From positions 1,736,001 to 1,800,000 of the forward strand of contig NZ_MDJS01000001.1 of the NCBI RefSeq assembly GCF_001705515.1: a DNA stretch of 64,000 nt, read 5' to 3'. This document shows positions 51,964 through 60,701 of the stretch, piece by piece; positions within the stretch are counted from its first letter, which is position 1, and the number at the start of each line of letters is the position of its first letter. The notes under the pieces were generated by a model, which was not told the origin of the DNA, ran no database searches, and saw only the letters and a program-made list of their open reading frames with translations. A program made the translations under genes and the position numbers. The DNA comes from Mucilaginibacter sp. PPCGB 2223 (GTDB lineage Bacteria; Bacteroidota; Bacteroidia; Sphingobacteriales; Sphingobacteriaceae).

Positions 51964-54729
51964 ATGCGCTATTTCTTAACTGCTGTTGTTTTATTGTTGA
52001 CGGTTACCTGTACACTTGGCCAAAACCGCGCGACCATTAAGGGCAAGGTCACCGATTCGCTGACCAGCGAACCCATGGAGTTTGCTACCGTTGCAGCCTT
52101 AAACTTACGCGATACCACAAATTCGCTGATCGCCTATACCGTGACGGATAAGAAAGGCGAATTTGCCTTGCATAACATGCCCGCCGGCGTCCCCATCAAG
52201 GTTTTGATAACGTTTGTGGCTTATCGCCCCTACCGTAAATTTTTAACATTGACAAAAGCGCAGGAAATTAGCCTTGCTGTGATACGTATGGCTCAAAACC
52301 AACTGGCGCAGGTTGATATCGTCGGCGAGCGGCCACCTATAGTCATACGTAAAGACACCATCGAATTTAATGCCGAAGCATTTAAAACCCGACCAAATGC
52401 CCTGGTTGAAGATTTGTTGAAGAAACTCCCGGGCGTTGAGGTTGATCATGAGGGCCACATTACCGTTAACGCAAAACCTATTAGCAAAATAACGGTCGAT
52501 GGGCACGATTTTTTTACCAGCGACCCGCGCATCGCCTCTAAAAACCTGGATGCCGACCTGATAGATAAGGTACAAATATACGACGACCGCGAAAACGACC
52601 CTGATCACCTCGTCCCGGCAAGCGAGGTTAAAAAAATCATTAACCTTAAGTTTAAAAAGCCTTTCCGCAAGGCCATATTCGGCAAAGTGTATGGCGGTAC
52701 AGGTACCGAGCAGCGCTACAATACAGGCGGGCTCGTCAACATGTTCAGGGACACTTTGCAGGTAAGCCTGATCGGCCAATCGAATAACCTGAATAACACC
52801 GGTTTCTCTTATAACGACCTTTACCAATTGGGCGGTGTTAACCGCGGCGGTGGTGGCGGATTTGGTAACCCCAGCTTTGGCTTTGCACCGGTTAACGGCA
52901 TACAAAAAACCACCTCAGCCGGTGTTAACATCAATACCGATTATGGTAAAAAGCTAAAGATAAACCTATCCTACTATTACACGCACAACATTAATAACTT
53001 TAGCAGCCTCACCAATAAGCAGCAGTTTCTGCACGATACCGACCTGATAAATAACAGCGCTACTACACGCACCAGTACCAGCGACAGGCATAATCTGAGT
53101 GCGAACCTGCGCTGGAAACCAAATGATGCTACGGAGTTTACGTATGTGCCGGGGTTTAGCTACAGCACCAATAACACACTGAGTAATATTACCGGCAACA
53201 GTTTTAGCAATTACGTGCCGCAGCTTAACCAAACTTTTACCAACGATAACAACAATAACCACAACCTGCAGTTTAACCAGGCAATATCCTATAACCGGCA
53301 GCTAAAAAAATCTGGCGAATCGGTAAGTATCAGCAGTGAGCTCCGCGCCGAGCCGAACGGCGGCATATCATACAACGATAACGGGTTAACTTCTTACGTA
53401 TCAACTTTCCCGTCGTACCTGCTAAGCCGGCGTGGCAATACCGATAACCGTGCAATCGGCTCGGGCCTTACTGTGGGATACCGTTACCCGGTGAGCAAAA
53501 AGGTAACGCTTAATATTTCGGAAGCGGAGAGTTACAACCACCAGGTAAACAATACCGCTACTTTTGACCGCGACCCGGTTACCGGCGATTATGATACTTT
53601 TTTACAGATATTAAGCGGCGATCTTACCCGCAACCTGTGGACCAATAATACCAATTTAGGTGCAACCTGTAACATCACCCAAAGCTTGTCGCTACAGGGC
53701 GGTATCAACGCACAGTATATGGCCGTGAACAACCAGTTCGATCGTGGTTTTGCCGATATCAACAAAAATTACTTTGCCTTGCTTCCTAATATACAACTGC
53801 ATTATAAAGAAACCACGCTTGGTTATTCCAGGAGCTTTAACCTTCCCAATATCGGCGATTTGGTGCCGTATTCGGTCGTGTTCAGTCCTCTGTATTCGGT
53901 TACCGGCAATCCAAACTTACACCCCACCCGCACGGATAATTTTGATTTAAACTATTTCGGTTATAACAACCAGCGGCAAATGAGTTTGAGCATAGGCGGG
54001 CATTTATCGGTTGATCACGACGGGGTTTTCAGACAACGTACGCTCGATGCCCTTGGCGTTGAAACCAGTACGCCCATCAATACCAATGGCCGGTACAGTG
54101 TTTCGGCACACGCCTATTTCAATAAGCGTTTTAAAAAGCAGCACGGCATTACGTTCAACACCGGCGGTAATCTAACGTTGTTTCAAAGCCATAATTTTTT
54201 CGATCTGAATCATGTTGATGGTTTCCAAAACACCTATTCGGTAAACTATAGTCATAATTTTGGCATCAGTTGGAACAATATTGTTGAGATAAGCCCCCAA
54301 TATTCGCTGCGTTTTTCGCGCTCGAGCTACAGCGGGGTGTCGCTTAACCCGGTAAACAATGCCACCCACACAGCAGATACCCACTTCAACGTATATTGGC
54401 CACAACATATCAATTGGGAGGGCAATTACACTTATAATTACAACCCGCAGGTTACCCCGGGTTTTCAAAAAAGCTCCAATTTGTTAAGTATCAGCGTAGC
54501 GCGTTCGTTCCTGAAAAAGGATCATGGCGAGATCAAACTATCATGCTATGATATTTTAAACCAGGCCGTTGGTACAAACCGCGTTATATTTGAGAATAAC
54601 ATAACCGATACGCAATCGCAGATCATCAGAAGATATTTCTTGCTGACGTTTCAATACAGGTTTATGAAATCGACGTCGAAAGCCGATGAGAAGCCTCAAC
54701 GGTCAATTAATATCGGGCGTATCTTTTAA
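51964..54729 (+). CDS. TonB-receptor-like outer membrane beta-barrel protein
   Basis: 921 residues from the ATG at 51964, giving the signal peptide MRYFLTAVVLLLTVTCTLGQ; 23 upstream codons are open but not signal-like. An N-terminal CarboxypepD_reg domain (RATIKGKVTDSLTSEPMEFATV) leads to a plug-like part (LVEDLLKKLPGVEVDHEGHITVN, SKITVDGHDFF) and a large barrel from about 230 to the end (GYRYPVSKKVTLNISEAE, TGNPNLHPTRTDNFDLNY, FLLTFQYRF). It matches the outer-membrane barrel family related to TonB-dependent receptors that lacks a SusD partner. Cargo unknown. Confidence 0.9.
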   Translation: MRYFLTAVVLLLTVTCTLGQNRATIKGKVTDSLTSEPMEFATVAALNLRDTTNSLIAYTVTDKKGEFALHNMPAGVPIKVLITFVAYRPYRKFLTLTKAQEISLAVIRMAQNQLAQVDIVGERPPIVIRKDTIEFNAEAFKTRPNALVEDLLKKLPGVEVDHEGHITVNAKPISKITVDGHDFFTSDPRIASKNLDADLIDKVQIYDDRENDPDHLVPASEVKKIINLKFKKPFRKAIFGKVYGGTGTEQRYNTGGLVNMFRDTLQVSLIGQSNNLNNTGFSYNDLYQLGGVNRGGGGGFGNPSFGFAPVNGIQKTTSAGVNINTDYGKKLKINLSYYYTHNINNFSSLTNKQQFLHDTDLINNSATTRTSTSDRHNLSANLRWKPNDATEFTYVPGFSYSTNNTLSNITGNSFSNYVPQLNQTFTNDNNNNHNLQFNQAISYNRQLKKSGESVSISSELRAEPNGGISYNDNGLTSYVSTFPSYLLSRRGNTDNRAIGSGLTVGYRYPVSKKVTLNISEAESYNHQVNNTATFDRDPVTGDYDTFLQILSGDLTRNLWTNNTNLGATCNITQSLSLQGGINAQYMAVNNQFDRGFADINKNYFALLPNIQLHYKETTLGYSRSFNLPNIGDLVPYSVVFSPLYSVTGNPNLHPTRTDNFDLNYFGYNNQRQMSLSIGGHLSVDHDGVFRQRTLDALGVETSTPINTNGRYSVSAHAYFNKRFKKQHGITFNTGGNLTLFQSHNFFDLNHVDGFQNTYSVNYSHNFGISWNNIVEISPQYSLRFSRSSYSGVSLNPVNNATHTADTHFNVYWPQHINWEGNYTYNYNPQVTPGFQKSSNLLSISVARSFLKKDHGEIKLSCYDILNQAVGTNRVIFENNITDTQSQIIRRYFLLTFQYRFMKSTSKADEKPQRSINIGRIF

Positions 54730-54735
54730 AGTGCT

Positions 54736-54812
54736 GAGCCGGAAGTCAGGGGTCCTGAACCGAAAACCGCCTAAGCTTTTTGACTCAAGGCTCCGTACTC
54801 CAGACTCCGGAC
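54736..54812. repeat. Second copy of the GACTCAAGGCT-type repeat
   Basis: GACTCAAGGCT (54782-54792) followed by ACTCCAGACTCCGGACT is of the same composition as the element at 51220-51297; the left part has GGAAGTCAGGGGTCCTGA. It fills the gap between the TonB-like gene and engB. Confidence 0.5.
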
Positions 54813-54821
54813 TAAATTATC

Positions 54822-54829
54822 TACCTTTG
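54822..54829 (+). promoter_or_regulatory. TAnnTTTG -7 box abutting the engB start
   Basis: TACCTTTG ends one nucleotide before the first ATG of engB (54831). Since transcription starts a few bases past this box in Bacteroidota, the mRNA should begin at or near the second ATG (54834), that is, leaderless. Confidence 0.6.
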
Positions 54830-54830
54830 C

Positions 54831-55469
54831 ATGATGAATATTAAAACTGCCGAGTTTATTTGCAGTAACACGCAGGTATCAAAATTGCCGCCGGCATTAA
54901 AGCCCGAGTACGCTTTTATCGGCCGGTCGAACGTGGGTAAATCGTCTTTGATCAATATGCTTACGGGCAAAAAAGGTTTGGCCAAAACCTCGCAAACCCC
55001 GGGCAAAACACAATTGATCAACCATTTCCTGATCAACGACACCTGGTACCTGGTGGATCTGCCCGGTTACGGCTATGCCCGTATCTCCAAAAGCAAAAAG
55101 GAAGATTGGAACAAATTCATCCGTACCTACCTGGATAAACGCGAAAGCCTGCAGTGTGTAATGGTACTGATCGACAGCCGCCTGGAGCCTCAAAAAATCG
55201 ACCTGGAGTTCTGCAACTGGTTGGGCGAAAAAGGCTTGGCATTTGCGCTCATCTTCACCAAGGCCGATAAACAATCACGTGTAAAAACGGATCAAAGCGT
55301 AGCCAAATTCAAAAAAGCATTGTCGGCCACATTCTCGGCTATGCCGCCGGTATTCGTCACTTCGTCCGAATTGCAGCAAGGCCGCGATGAAGTGCTCAGT
55401 TTTATCGGCGAGGTAAACCAGGGGTTTGATTATAGCGCGGCAAAAGCTATGTTTGAACCAAAAATTTAG
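54831..55469 (+). CDS. engB: Ribosome biogenesis GTPase YsxC/EngB
   Basis: 212 residues; start at 54831 or, more likely given the promoter, 54834. G1 GRSNVGKSSLIN, G2 TPGKTQ, G3 DLPGYG, G4 TKAD and the C-terminal VFVTSS are all present. It assists large ribosomal subunit assembly. Confidence 0.96.
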   Translation: MMNIKTAEFICSNTQVSKLPPALKPEYAFIGRSNVGKSSLINMLTGKKGLAKTSQTPGKTQLINHFLINDTWYLVDLPGYGYARISKSKKEDWNKFIRTYLDKRESLQCVMVLIDSRLEPQKIDLEFCNWLGEKGLAFALIFTKADKQSRVKTDQSVAKFKKALSATFSAMPPVFVTSSELQQGRDEVLSFIGEVNQGFDYSAAKAMFEPKI

Positions 55470-55476
55470 AAAAACC

Positions 55477-55513
55477 ATCGCAATACGCATATCGCAATAC
55501 TCAATACGTATTC
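55477..55513. repeat. ATCGCAATAC short repeat
   Basis: ATCGCAATAC at 55477-55486 and 55491-55500, followed by the related CTCAATACGTATTC. Fills the short gap between engB and the prenyltransferase gene. Confidence 0.5.
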
Positions 55514-55517
55514 AACC

Positions 55518-56372
55518 ATGAAAAAATATCTATCCTTAGTCACTTTTGCGCACACCATATTTGCCATGCCGTTTGCTTTTATCGGTTTTTTCCTGGCGGT
55601 AACAACTACCACCTATCGCTTCGATTGGGTAAAGCTGGTGCTGATGGTATTGTGCATGGTATTTGCCCGTAATTCGGCCATGGCCTTTAACCGTTATCTC
55701 GACCGGGATATCGACGCCAAAAACCCGCGTACCAAAGTGCGCGACATACCCGCAGGCCGGATATCGGCACAAAATGCCTTGATATTTACGTTAACAAATT
55801 GCGGGTTATTTATCGCCACCTCATTTTTCATCAATCCTATCTGTTTTTATTTATCGCCAGTGGCTTTACTGGTGGTTTTAGGCTACAGTGCTACTAAGCG
55901 TTTTACTGCGCTTTGCCATTTGGTTTTGGGCCTGGGTTTATCACTCGCTCCTATCGGCGCCTACCTGGTAGTAACCGGGCATTTTGCACTGTTGCCTATA
56001 TTCTTTTCGCTCTCAGTATTATGTTGGGTAAGCGGCTTCGATATCATTTACGCCTTACAGGATGAGGATTTCGACCGTAACGAAAACCTGCACTCCATCC
56101 CTGCCTGGTTGGGCAAGGTAAATGCCTTGCGTTTATCTACTTTTTTGCACGTGCTGTCTGCTATATTCATCACTTTGCCTATCCTTTACACTGCTGTAGG
56201 ATGGCCCTACTACTTAGGTATCGCTTTCTTTTGCAGCATGCTCATCTACCAGCACCTGCTGGTCAAACCAAACGACCTCAGCCGTGTGAACTTCGCTTTT
56301 ATGACCACTAACGGCATTGCCAGCGTTATTTTTGCTGTGTTTTTTATGATTGACCGGTTGTGGGTGAGGTAA
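55518..56372 (+). CDS. UbiA-family prenyltransferase, MqnP/4-hydroxybenzoate type
   Basis: 284 residues, eight or nine membrane segments. Two Asp-rich motifs for prenyl diphosphate: NRYLDRDIDAKNPRTKVRDIPAG and YALQDEDFDRNENLHSIPAWLG. This matches the putative 4-hydroxybenzoate polyprenyltransferase subgroup that includes MqnP of the futalosine menaquinone pathway. With menG 4 kb away, a role in menaquinone synthesis is likely; no other mqn or men genes are in view. Its stop abuts that of the convergent serine hydrolase gene. Confidence 0.85.
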   Translation: MKKYLSLVTFAHTIFAMPFAFIGFFLAVTTTTYRFDWVKLVLMVLCMVFARNSAMAFNRYLDRDIDAKNPRTKVRDIPAGRISAQNALIFTLTNCGLFIATSFFINPICFYLSPVALLVVLGYSATKRFTALCHLVLGLGLSLAPIGAYLVVTGHFALLPIFFSLSVLCWVSGFDIIYALQDEDFDRNENLHSIPAWLGKVNALRLSTFLHVLSAIFITLPILYTAVGWPYYLGIAFFCSMLIYQHLLVKPNDLSRVNFAFMTTNGIASVIFAVFFMIDRLWVR

Positions 56373-57377
56373 CTATTTTAACTTCCTGATGTAATCGTAT
56401 AGCACCGGGAATATCTTATCGGTAAACCTGGCCGATTCCATGATCGCGCTTTCATCGGCTATGCTGGCATTAACGGCGATGACAGCGCGATATTTCGGAA
56501 TGGCAATTAAAAACTGCCCGCCCCAGCCCAATGCATATATCGCGCTCGTTCCGTTATAGGTAAAATGATACCAGCACAGCGCATATTTCGAATCTTTAAA
56601 ACCCCATTGCGTATCGAAGGTATTATCCGGACGGAGCAATGCTTTTATCCAGCTTGCGGGCACCAGGCGCTTATTGCCATAAAAACCATTATTAATCAGC
56701 AAACCGCCTATCTTAACCATATCCTGCGTATGCATACGCAGGCTCAGCAAACCGCTTCCATCGTAAAAACCATCGTTCATTTTAATCCAGTTTACGTCGG
56801 TTATCCCCATCGGGTCGAACAGGTTTTTCCTGGCAAAATCAAACGTGGTCATCCCGGTAGCTTTGGTTAATATAACCGAAAGCAGATGGCTCGCCGCATT
56901 ATTGTAATAAAAGGTTGAGCCGGGCTCGCTTACCATGTTTTGTTTTAACACATATTCTGACTGATTTTTTTTCCCGAGATAGTCTTTCAGATTGTTCAGG
57001 TCTTCATGGTAAAGCCCCGAAGCCTGGTTCATGATCTGACGGATGGTGATGTTTTGCTTCCGCTGATCTTTATCCTTAGCCAACTGAGGAAAATACCTGC
57101 TTATCGGCTCATCCAGCGAAGTAATACAATGTTTGTCGATAGCGATGCCGATAAGGATGGAAAGCACGCTTTTGGTAAGCGACTGGTCGTTCATCATTGT
57201 TGCATCGCTTTTCCCATTAAAAAAATGCTGGTAAACAATATTGTTATTTTTTGAGATAACAACGGCGTAGATATTTTTGTCGTTTTTCAGGTAAAACGAG
57301 GTGTCGGGTTTAATTTGGGCAAAATCGGGTTTACTAAATGCCAACAGCAAACCGAGGATAAGCAAATATTTTTTCAT
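56373..57377 (-). CDS. Secreted serine hydrolase, class C beta-lactamase fold
   Basis: 334 residues. Signal peptide ends PDFAQ. Catalytic Ser66 and Lys69 in DQSLTKSVLS, Tyr in FYYNNAASHLLS (YxN motif), and LGWGGQFLIAIP in place of the KTG strand. This is the esterase/D-aminopeptidase-like branch, not a proven beta-lactamase. Substrate unknown. Confidence 0.9.
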   Translation of the reverse strand: MKKYLLILGLLLAFSKPDFAQIKPDTSFYLKNDKNIYAVVISKNNNIVYQHFFNGKSDATMMNDQSLTKSVLSILIGIAIDKHCITSLDEPISRYFPQLAKDKDQRKQNITIRQIMNQASGLYHEDLNNLKDYLGKKNQSEYVLKQNMVSEPGSTFYYNNAASHLLSVILTKATGMTTFDFARKNLFDPMGITDVNWIKMNDGFYDGSGLLSLRMHTQDMVKIGGLLINNGFYGNKRLVPASWIKALLRPDNTFDTQWGFKDSKYALCWYHFTYNGTSAIYALGWGGQFLIAIPKYRAVIAVNASIADESAIMESARFTDKIFPVLYDYIRKLK

Positions 57378-57477
57378 AACGATAAATGATGTTATTTAAC
57401 AAGGCGCAGTAGCTTTTGTTTACCTGCGGTTTCTAAAGTTGAAACCTATTTGTAATTTTATTCATAAACCTGCAAAA

Positions 57478-58242
57478 ATGAAGTTTCATGTACTCGTACT
57501 GCTGCTATTGACGGGCACTTTTAAAACAGCAGCCTCATCTCAGCCCGAACTTAAGAAAGCCAGCGGCCACCCGATGCAATATTATATTTCGCTGCCTGAA
57601 GGGTGGAACCCTACCCGAAAATGGCCTATTGTAGTAGTTATTGAAGCGGCTGAAAAGGAGTTTAAAGTGAACGCGCAGCGCTTCGCAGAGGCCAACAAAA
57701 GAATGAATTTCATCGTTGTGGCGCCCATTATCGTATCCAACGGAAACCAGGGGCACCGCGACTCTAAAATTTACCCTTACTCAAACACCGTTTGGGATGA
57801 TATTGATAAGCGCGGTGTTTGCACCTTTGATGAAGAAGGGCTTACCCAGGTTATTAAAGATGTACAAAAGGAGTATAACGCCGAGAGCAAGTACTTTATA
57901 ACCGGTTTTGAGGCAGGCGCGCACCTGGTTTGGGCCATGACCTTTTTGCATCCGGAGCAACTAAAAGCGGCGGCACCAATTGCAGGTAATTATCGCGGGC
58001 GCTGCATGGAAACAGATCAGTTTTCAGTTCACCCATCGCGCGTTAATTTACCGGTTATGGGTTTTACCGGGCAAAACGATGGCAACTTCGGGCCAGGTGG
58101 GATGATCCACGATCAATGGAACACAGCTAAAAAACTGGCTATCGATCATGGTTATAAAAACATCAGCGAAACCATTGTCCCCGGCAAGGGCCATGTACCT
58201 ATGCCCGATGAAGTGCTTAAATATTTTGCATCAATAAAGTAA
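57478..58242 (+). CDS. Alpha/beta-hydrolase-fold secreted protein with Glu at nucleophile site
   Basis: 254 residues from the ATG at 57478, which opens a signal peptide MKFHVLVLLLLTG to TAASS. The fold resembles PHB-depolymerase/feruloyl-esterase-type hydrolases: YYISLPEGWNPTRKWPIVVVIE, a nucleophile-elbow-like YFITGFEAGAHLVWAMTFLHP, an acid-bearing GFTGQNDGNFGP and His in GKGHVPMP. The elbow position normally Ser is Glu145 (codon GAG). It may be inactive as an esterase or use a different chemistry. Neighbouring serine hydrolase is divergent. Confidence 0.78.
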   Translation: MKFHVLVLLLLTGTFKTAASSQPELKKASGHPMQYYISLPEGWNPTRKWPIVVVIEAAEKEFKVNAQRFAEANKRMNFIVVAPIIVSNGNQGHRDSKIYPYSNTVWDDIDKRGVCTFDEEGLTQVIKDVQKEYNAESKYFITGFEAGAHLVWAMTFLHPEQLKAAAPIAGNYRGRCMETDQFSVHPSRVNLPVMGFTGQNDGNFGPGGMIHDQWNTAKKLAIDHGYKNISETIVPGKGHVPMPDEVLKYFASIK

Positions 58243-58307
58243 CCAGGCACACGTCTGCGCATTTCTGTATCCCCGGTAATTTATTTTATTCTGTCTTTGA
58301 TAATCAT

Positions 58308-58342
58308 CCGCACATTCGCACATTTGCATATCTGCATATTTA
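58308..58342. repeat. CGCACATTCGCACATTTGCATAT-type tandem repeat
   Basis: About four degenerate 9-10 nt units (CGCACATT, CGCACATTTG, CATATCTG, CATATTT) immediately before the oligopeptidase start. Same class of short intergenic repeats as at 55477. Confidence 0.45.
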
Positions 58343-58345
58343 ATT

Positions 58346-60049
58346 ATGATCCACAAAAAAGAACGTAAATATATCCCCGCCAACCTCGATATTACCTGGG
58401 AGGCCCTCGAACCTTTTTATACCGAACTGATCGAACGTGAAATAAGTTCTGTTGCCGGGCTGGAAAAATGGCTGCAGGACCGCAGCGAACTGGAGGCCGC
58501 TTTGGAAGAGGATTTTGCCTGGCGCTACATTCGCATGACCTGCGACACCGCCAGTGAAGATCTGTTGCAAAAATTCCAGTATTTCGCAACGGAGATCGAA
58601 CCTAAAATTGCACCATATAATAATAAACTGAACGAAAAGTTTGTAGCCAGCGAATATGCCACCAAGCTCGACGGTGAAAAGTTTTTCATTTACTTGCGTG
58701 GCGTTAAAAATGCCCTGGAGCTTTTCCGTGAGGAGAATATCCCGATCCAAACCGAGATTCAGGTTGAGCAGCAAAAATACCAGTCGATAACCGGCTCGAT
58801 GTCGGTACATATCGATGATAAAGAGTTTACCTTGGAGCAGGCTTCGGTATTTTTAAAAAACCTCGATCGTGCCAAACGCCAGGAAGCCTGGGAAAAGATA
58901 ACTGCCCGCCGCTTACAGGATAAAGATAACCTGAACGAATTATTTAACCACTTACGCGGCTTGCGCCACAAGCTGGCCCTGAATGCCGGTTTCGAAAACT
59001 TTCGCGATTATATGTTCAAGGCGCTTGGGCGTTTTGACTATACCCCGCAGGATTGCTACAGTTTTCACGAAGCGATAGAAAAAGAGATCGTACCGATTTT
59101 ACACGAGCAGGCCGAAAAACGTAAAGCAGCCCTCGGCCTCGATGCTTTAAAACCCTGGGATACCGAAGTGGATACATCGGGCAAACCGGCTTTAAAACCA
59201 TTTAACAATGGTACCGAACTGATCGAAAAATCTATCCAGTGTTTTAGTAATATCAGCCGCTATTTGGGTGAACGCCTGGAGATCATGAAAGATAACGGCC
59301 TGTTTGATGTGGAGAGCCGCAAAGGTAAAGCGCCGGGGGGGTACAACTATCCTTTATCCGAAACCGGTGCTCCTTTTATTTTCATGAACTCGGCGGGTAT
59401 CTTTCGCGACCTGACCACTATGGTGCACGAAGGCGGCCATGCCATCCACACTTTTTTAACGGCCGACCTGGAACTGAACGATTTTAAGCACTGCCCGTCG
59501 GAAGTTGCCGAACTGGCCTCTATGTCGATGGAACTGATATCGATGGATAACTGGGACGTTTATTTTAAGGATGAGGAAGAACTGAAACGCGCCAAAAAAG
59601 ATCAGTTGTTCGATGTACTGAAAACCTTGCCCTGGGTAGCGGTTATCGATCAGTTTCAGCACTGGATCTACACCAACCCCGATCATACCAACGAGCAGCG
59701 CTACGAAGCCTGGGAACAGATATACAACCGTTTTGGTGCGGGCATGGTTGATTGGAGCGGATTGGAAGAAGCCAAACAAAACCTATGGCAAAAGCAATTA
59801 CACATATTCGAGGTGCCGTTTTATTACATCGAATATGGCATGGCTCAGCTTGGCGCGATTGCCGTTTGGAAAAACTACAAGGAAAACCCTGAAAAAGGTT
59901 TACAGCAATATCTTGATGCTCTGAAACTGGGTTATACCAAAACCATCAACGAAATTTACGAAACCGCCGGTATCAAATTCGATTTCAGCGCGGCTTATGT
60001 AAAAGAGTTAGCAGCTTTTGTTAAAGGTGAGATGGAGAAGATCGGGTAA
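58346..60049 (+). CDS. M3-family oligoendopeptidase (PepF-like)
   Basis: 567 residues, no signal peptide. The zinc site VHEGGHAIHTF (HExxH) is followed by the third ligand region SEVAELASMSMELIS. An N-terminal helical M3 domain (about 1-330) and a C-terminal MAQLGAIAVWKNYKENP are typical. It degrades short peptides in the cytoplasm. Confidence 0.95.
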   Translation: MIHKKERKYIPANLDITWEALEPFYTELIEREISSVAGLEKWLQDRSELEAALEEDFAWRYIRMTCDTASEDLLQKFQYFATEIEPKIAPYNNKLNEKFVASEYATKLDGEKFFIYLRGVKNALELFREENIPIQTEIQVEQQKYQSITGSMSVHIDDKEFTLEQASVFLKNLDRAKRQEAWEKITARRLQDKDNLNELFNHLRGLRHKLALNAGFENFRDYMFKALGRFDYTPQDCYSFHEAIEKEIVPILHEQAEKRKAALGLDALKPWDTEVDTSGKPALKPFNNGTELIEKSIQCFSNISRYLGERLEIMKDNGLFDVESRKGKAPGGYNYPLSETGAPFIFMNSAGIFRDLTTMVHEGGHAIHTFLTADLELNDFKHCPSEVAELASMSMELISMDNWDVYFKDEEELKRAKKDQLFDVLKTLPWVAVIDQFQHWIYTNPDHTNEQRYEAWEQIYNRFGAGMVDWSGLEEAKQNLWQKQLHIFEVPFYYIEYGMAQLGAIAVWKNYKENPEKGLQQYLDALKLGYTKTINEIYETAGIKFDFSAAYVKELAAFVKGEMEKIG

Positions 60050-60061
60050 AAAACTAAAGCG

Positions 60062-60159
60062 TCATTGCAAGCGGTAGCGAAGCAATCTCTACTTAGGATG
60101 ATCGATGCATTCAATCGGACCTGTATAGCATAGCGATTGCTTCGTCCCTTTAATGCCGC
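60062..60159. repeat. REP-like palindrome CGAAGCAATC/GATTGCTTCG
   Basis: CGAAGCAATC (60078-60087) and GATTGCTTCG (60135-60144) are 10-bp perfect inverted arms, within a longer imperfect palindrome GTCATTGCAAGCGGTAGCGAAG ... TTAATGCCG. This CGTCATTGC/GAAGCAATC element is a widely dispersed repeat in Bacteroidota genomes. It separates the convergent peptidase and LTxxQ genes and could stop transcription both ways. Confidence 0.75.
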
Positions 60160-60176
60160 TTTATTAATTTAATGCT

Positions 60177-60569
60177 TTACTGCACCGGTGGTGGCGTACT
60201 TGCTGATGGCGGTGTAGTTTCGCCTTTTCTACCTCTTTCTTTAGCGCTTTCTTTTATAGCCGCATACAGTTTCCGCTGATCGGGTGTAAGTATAGCGTCG
60301 ATCTTCGCATCGGCATCAGCCATTACCTTTGCTTTTTCGCCTTTGGTACCCTTCTGGCCTTTTAAAGCGTCTTCTTTCGTGGCCCTATCGAGCAAAACGG
60401 CGTTAATCTGTTTACTCTGATCGGCCGTAAGGCTGAGTCTTTTCTCCATCATCTTTCCCATGCGTGCAGCACGTTCTTGGGGTGTGCGCTTTACTTTAGC
60501 GGTGTCCTGCGCGCCGGCGCAAACCGCAAATGCGGCTATTAATAGCAAAATCAAAACGATCTTCTTCAT
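60177..60569 (-). CDS. Periplasmic LTxxQ-motif (Spy/CpxP-like) protein
   Basis: 130 residues. Signal peptide ends AVCAGAQ. A helical, charged mature part has two LTxxQ motifs, SLTADQSKQIN and ILTPDQRKLYAAI, as in Spy/CpxP envelope-stress chaperones; the tail TPPSASTPPPVQ is disordered. Such Bacteroidota proteins are common and poorly studied. Confidence 0.85.
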   Translation of the reverse strand: MKKIVLILLLIAAFAVCAGAQDTAKVKRTPQERAARMGKMMEKRLSLTADQSKQINAVLLDRATKEDALKGQKGTKGEKAKVMADADAKIDAILTPDQRKLYAAIKESAKERGRKGETTPPSASTPPPVQ

Positions 60570-60701
60570 AATTTTTGGTTTTTATTGTTTGAGTTAAAAA
60601 AAACGCCGGGGTTTAATCGTAAATTGATTATGGTCGTACCTGCTAAAAACCGTAACATTTATTACTTTCGCAAAGGCTTTGATAAAAGCCACGAGGATCG
60701 C

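Noticed and set aside
52243..52905. 220-codon minus-strand ORF inside the TonB-like gene
   Set aside because: Antisense shadow; the plus frame has the carboxypeptidase-regulatory and plug motifs.
48569..58342. Short tandem repeats considered as CRISPR
   Set aside because: Units of 8-12 nt without regular spacers and no cas genes in the window.
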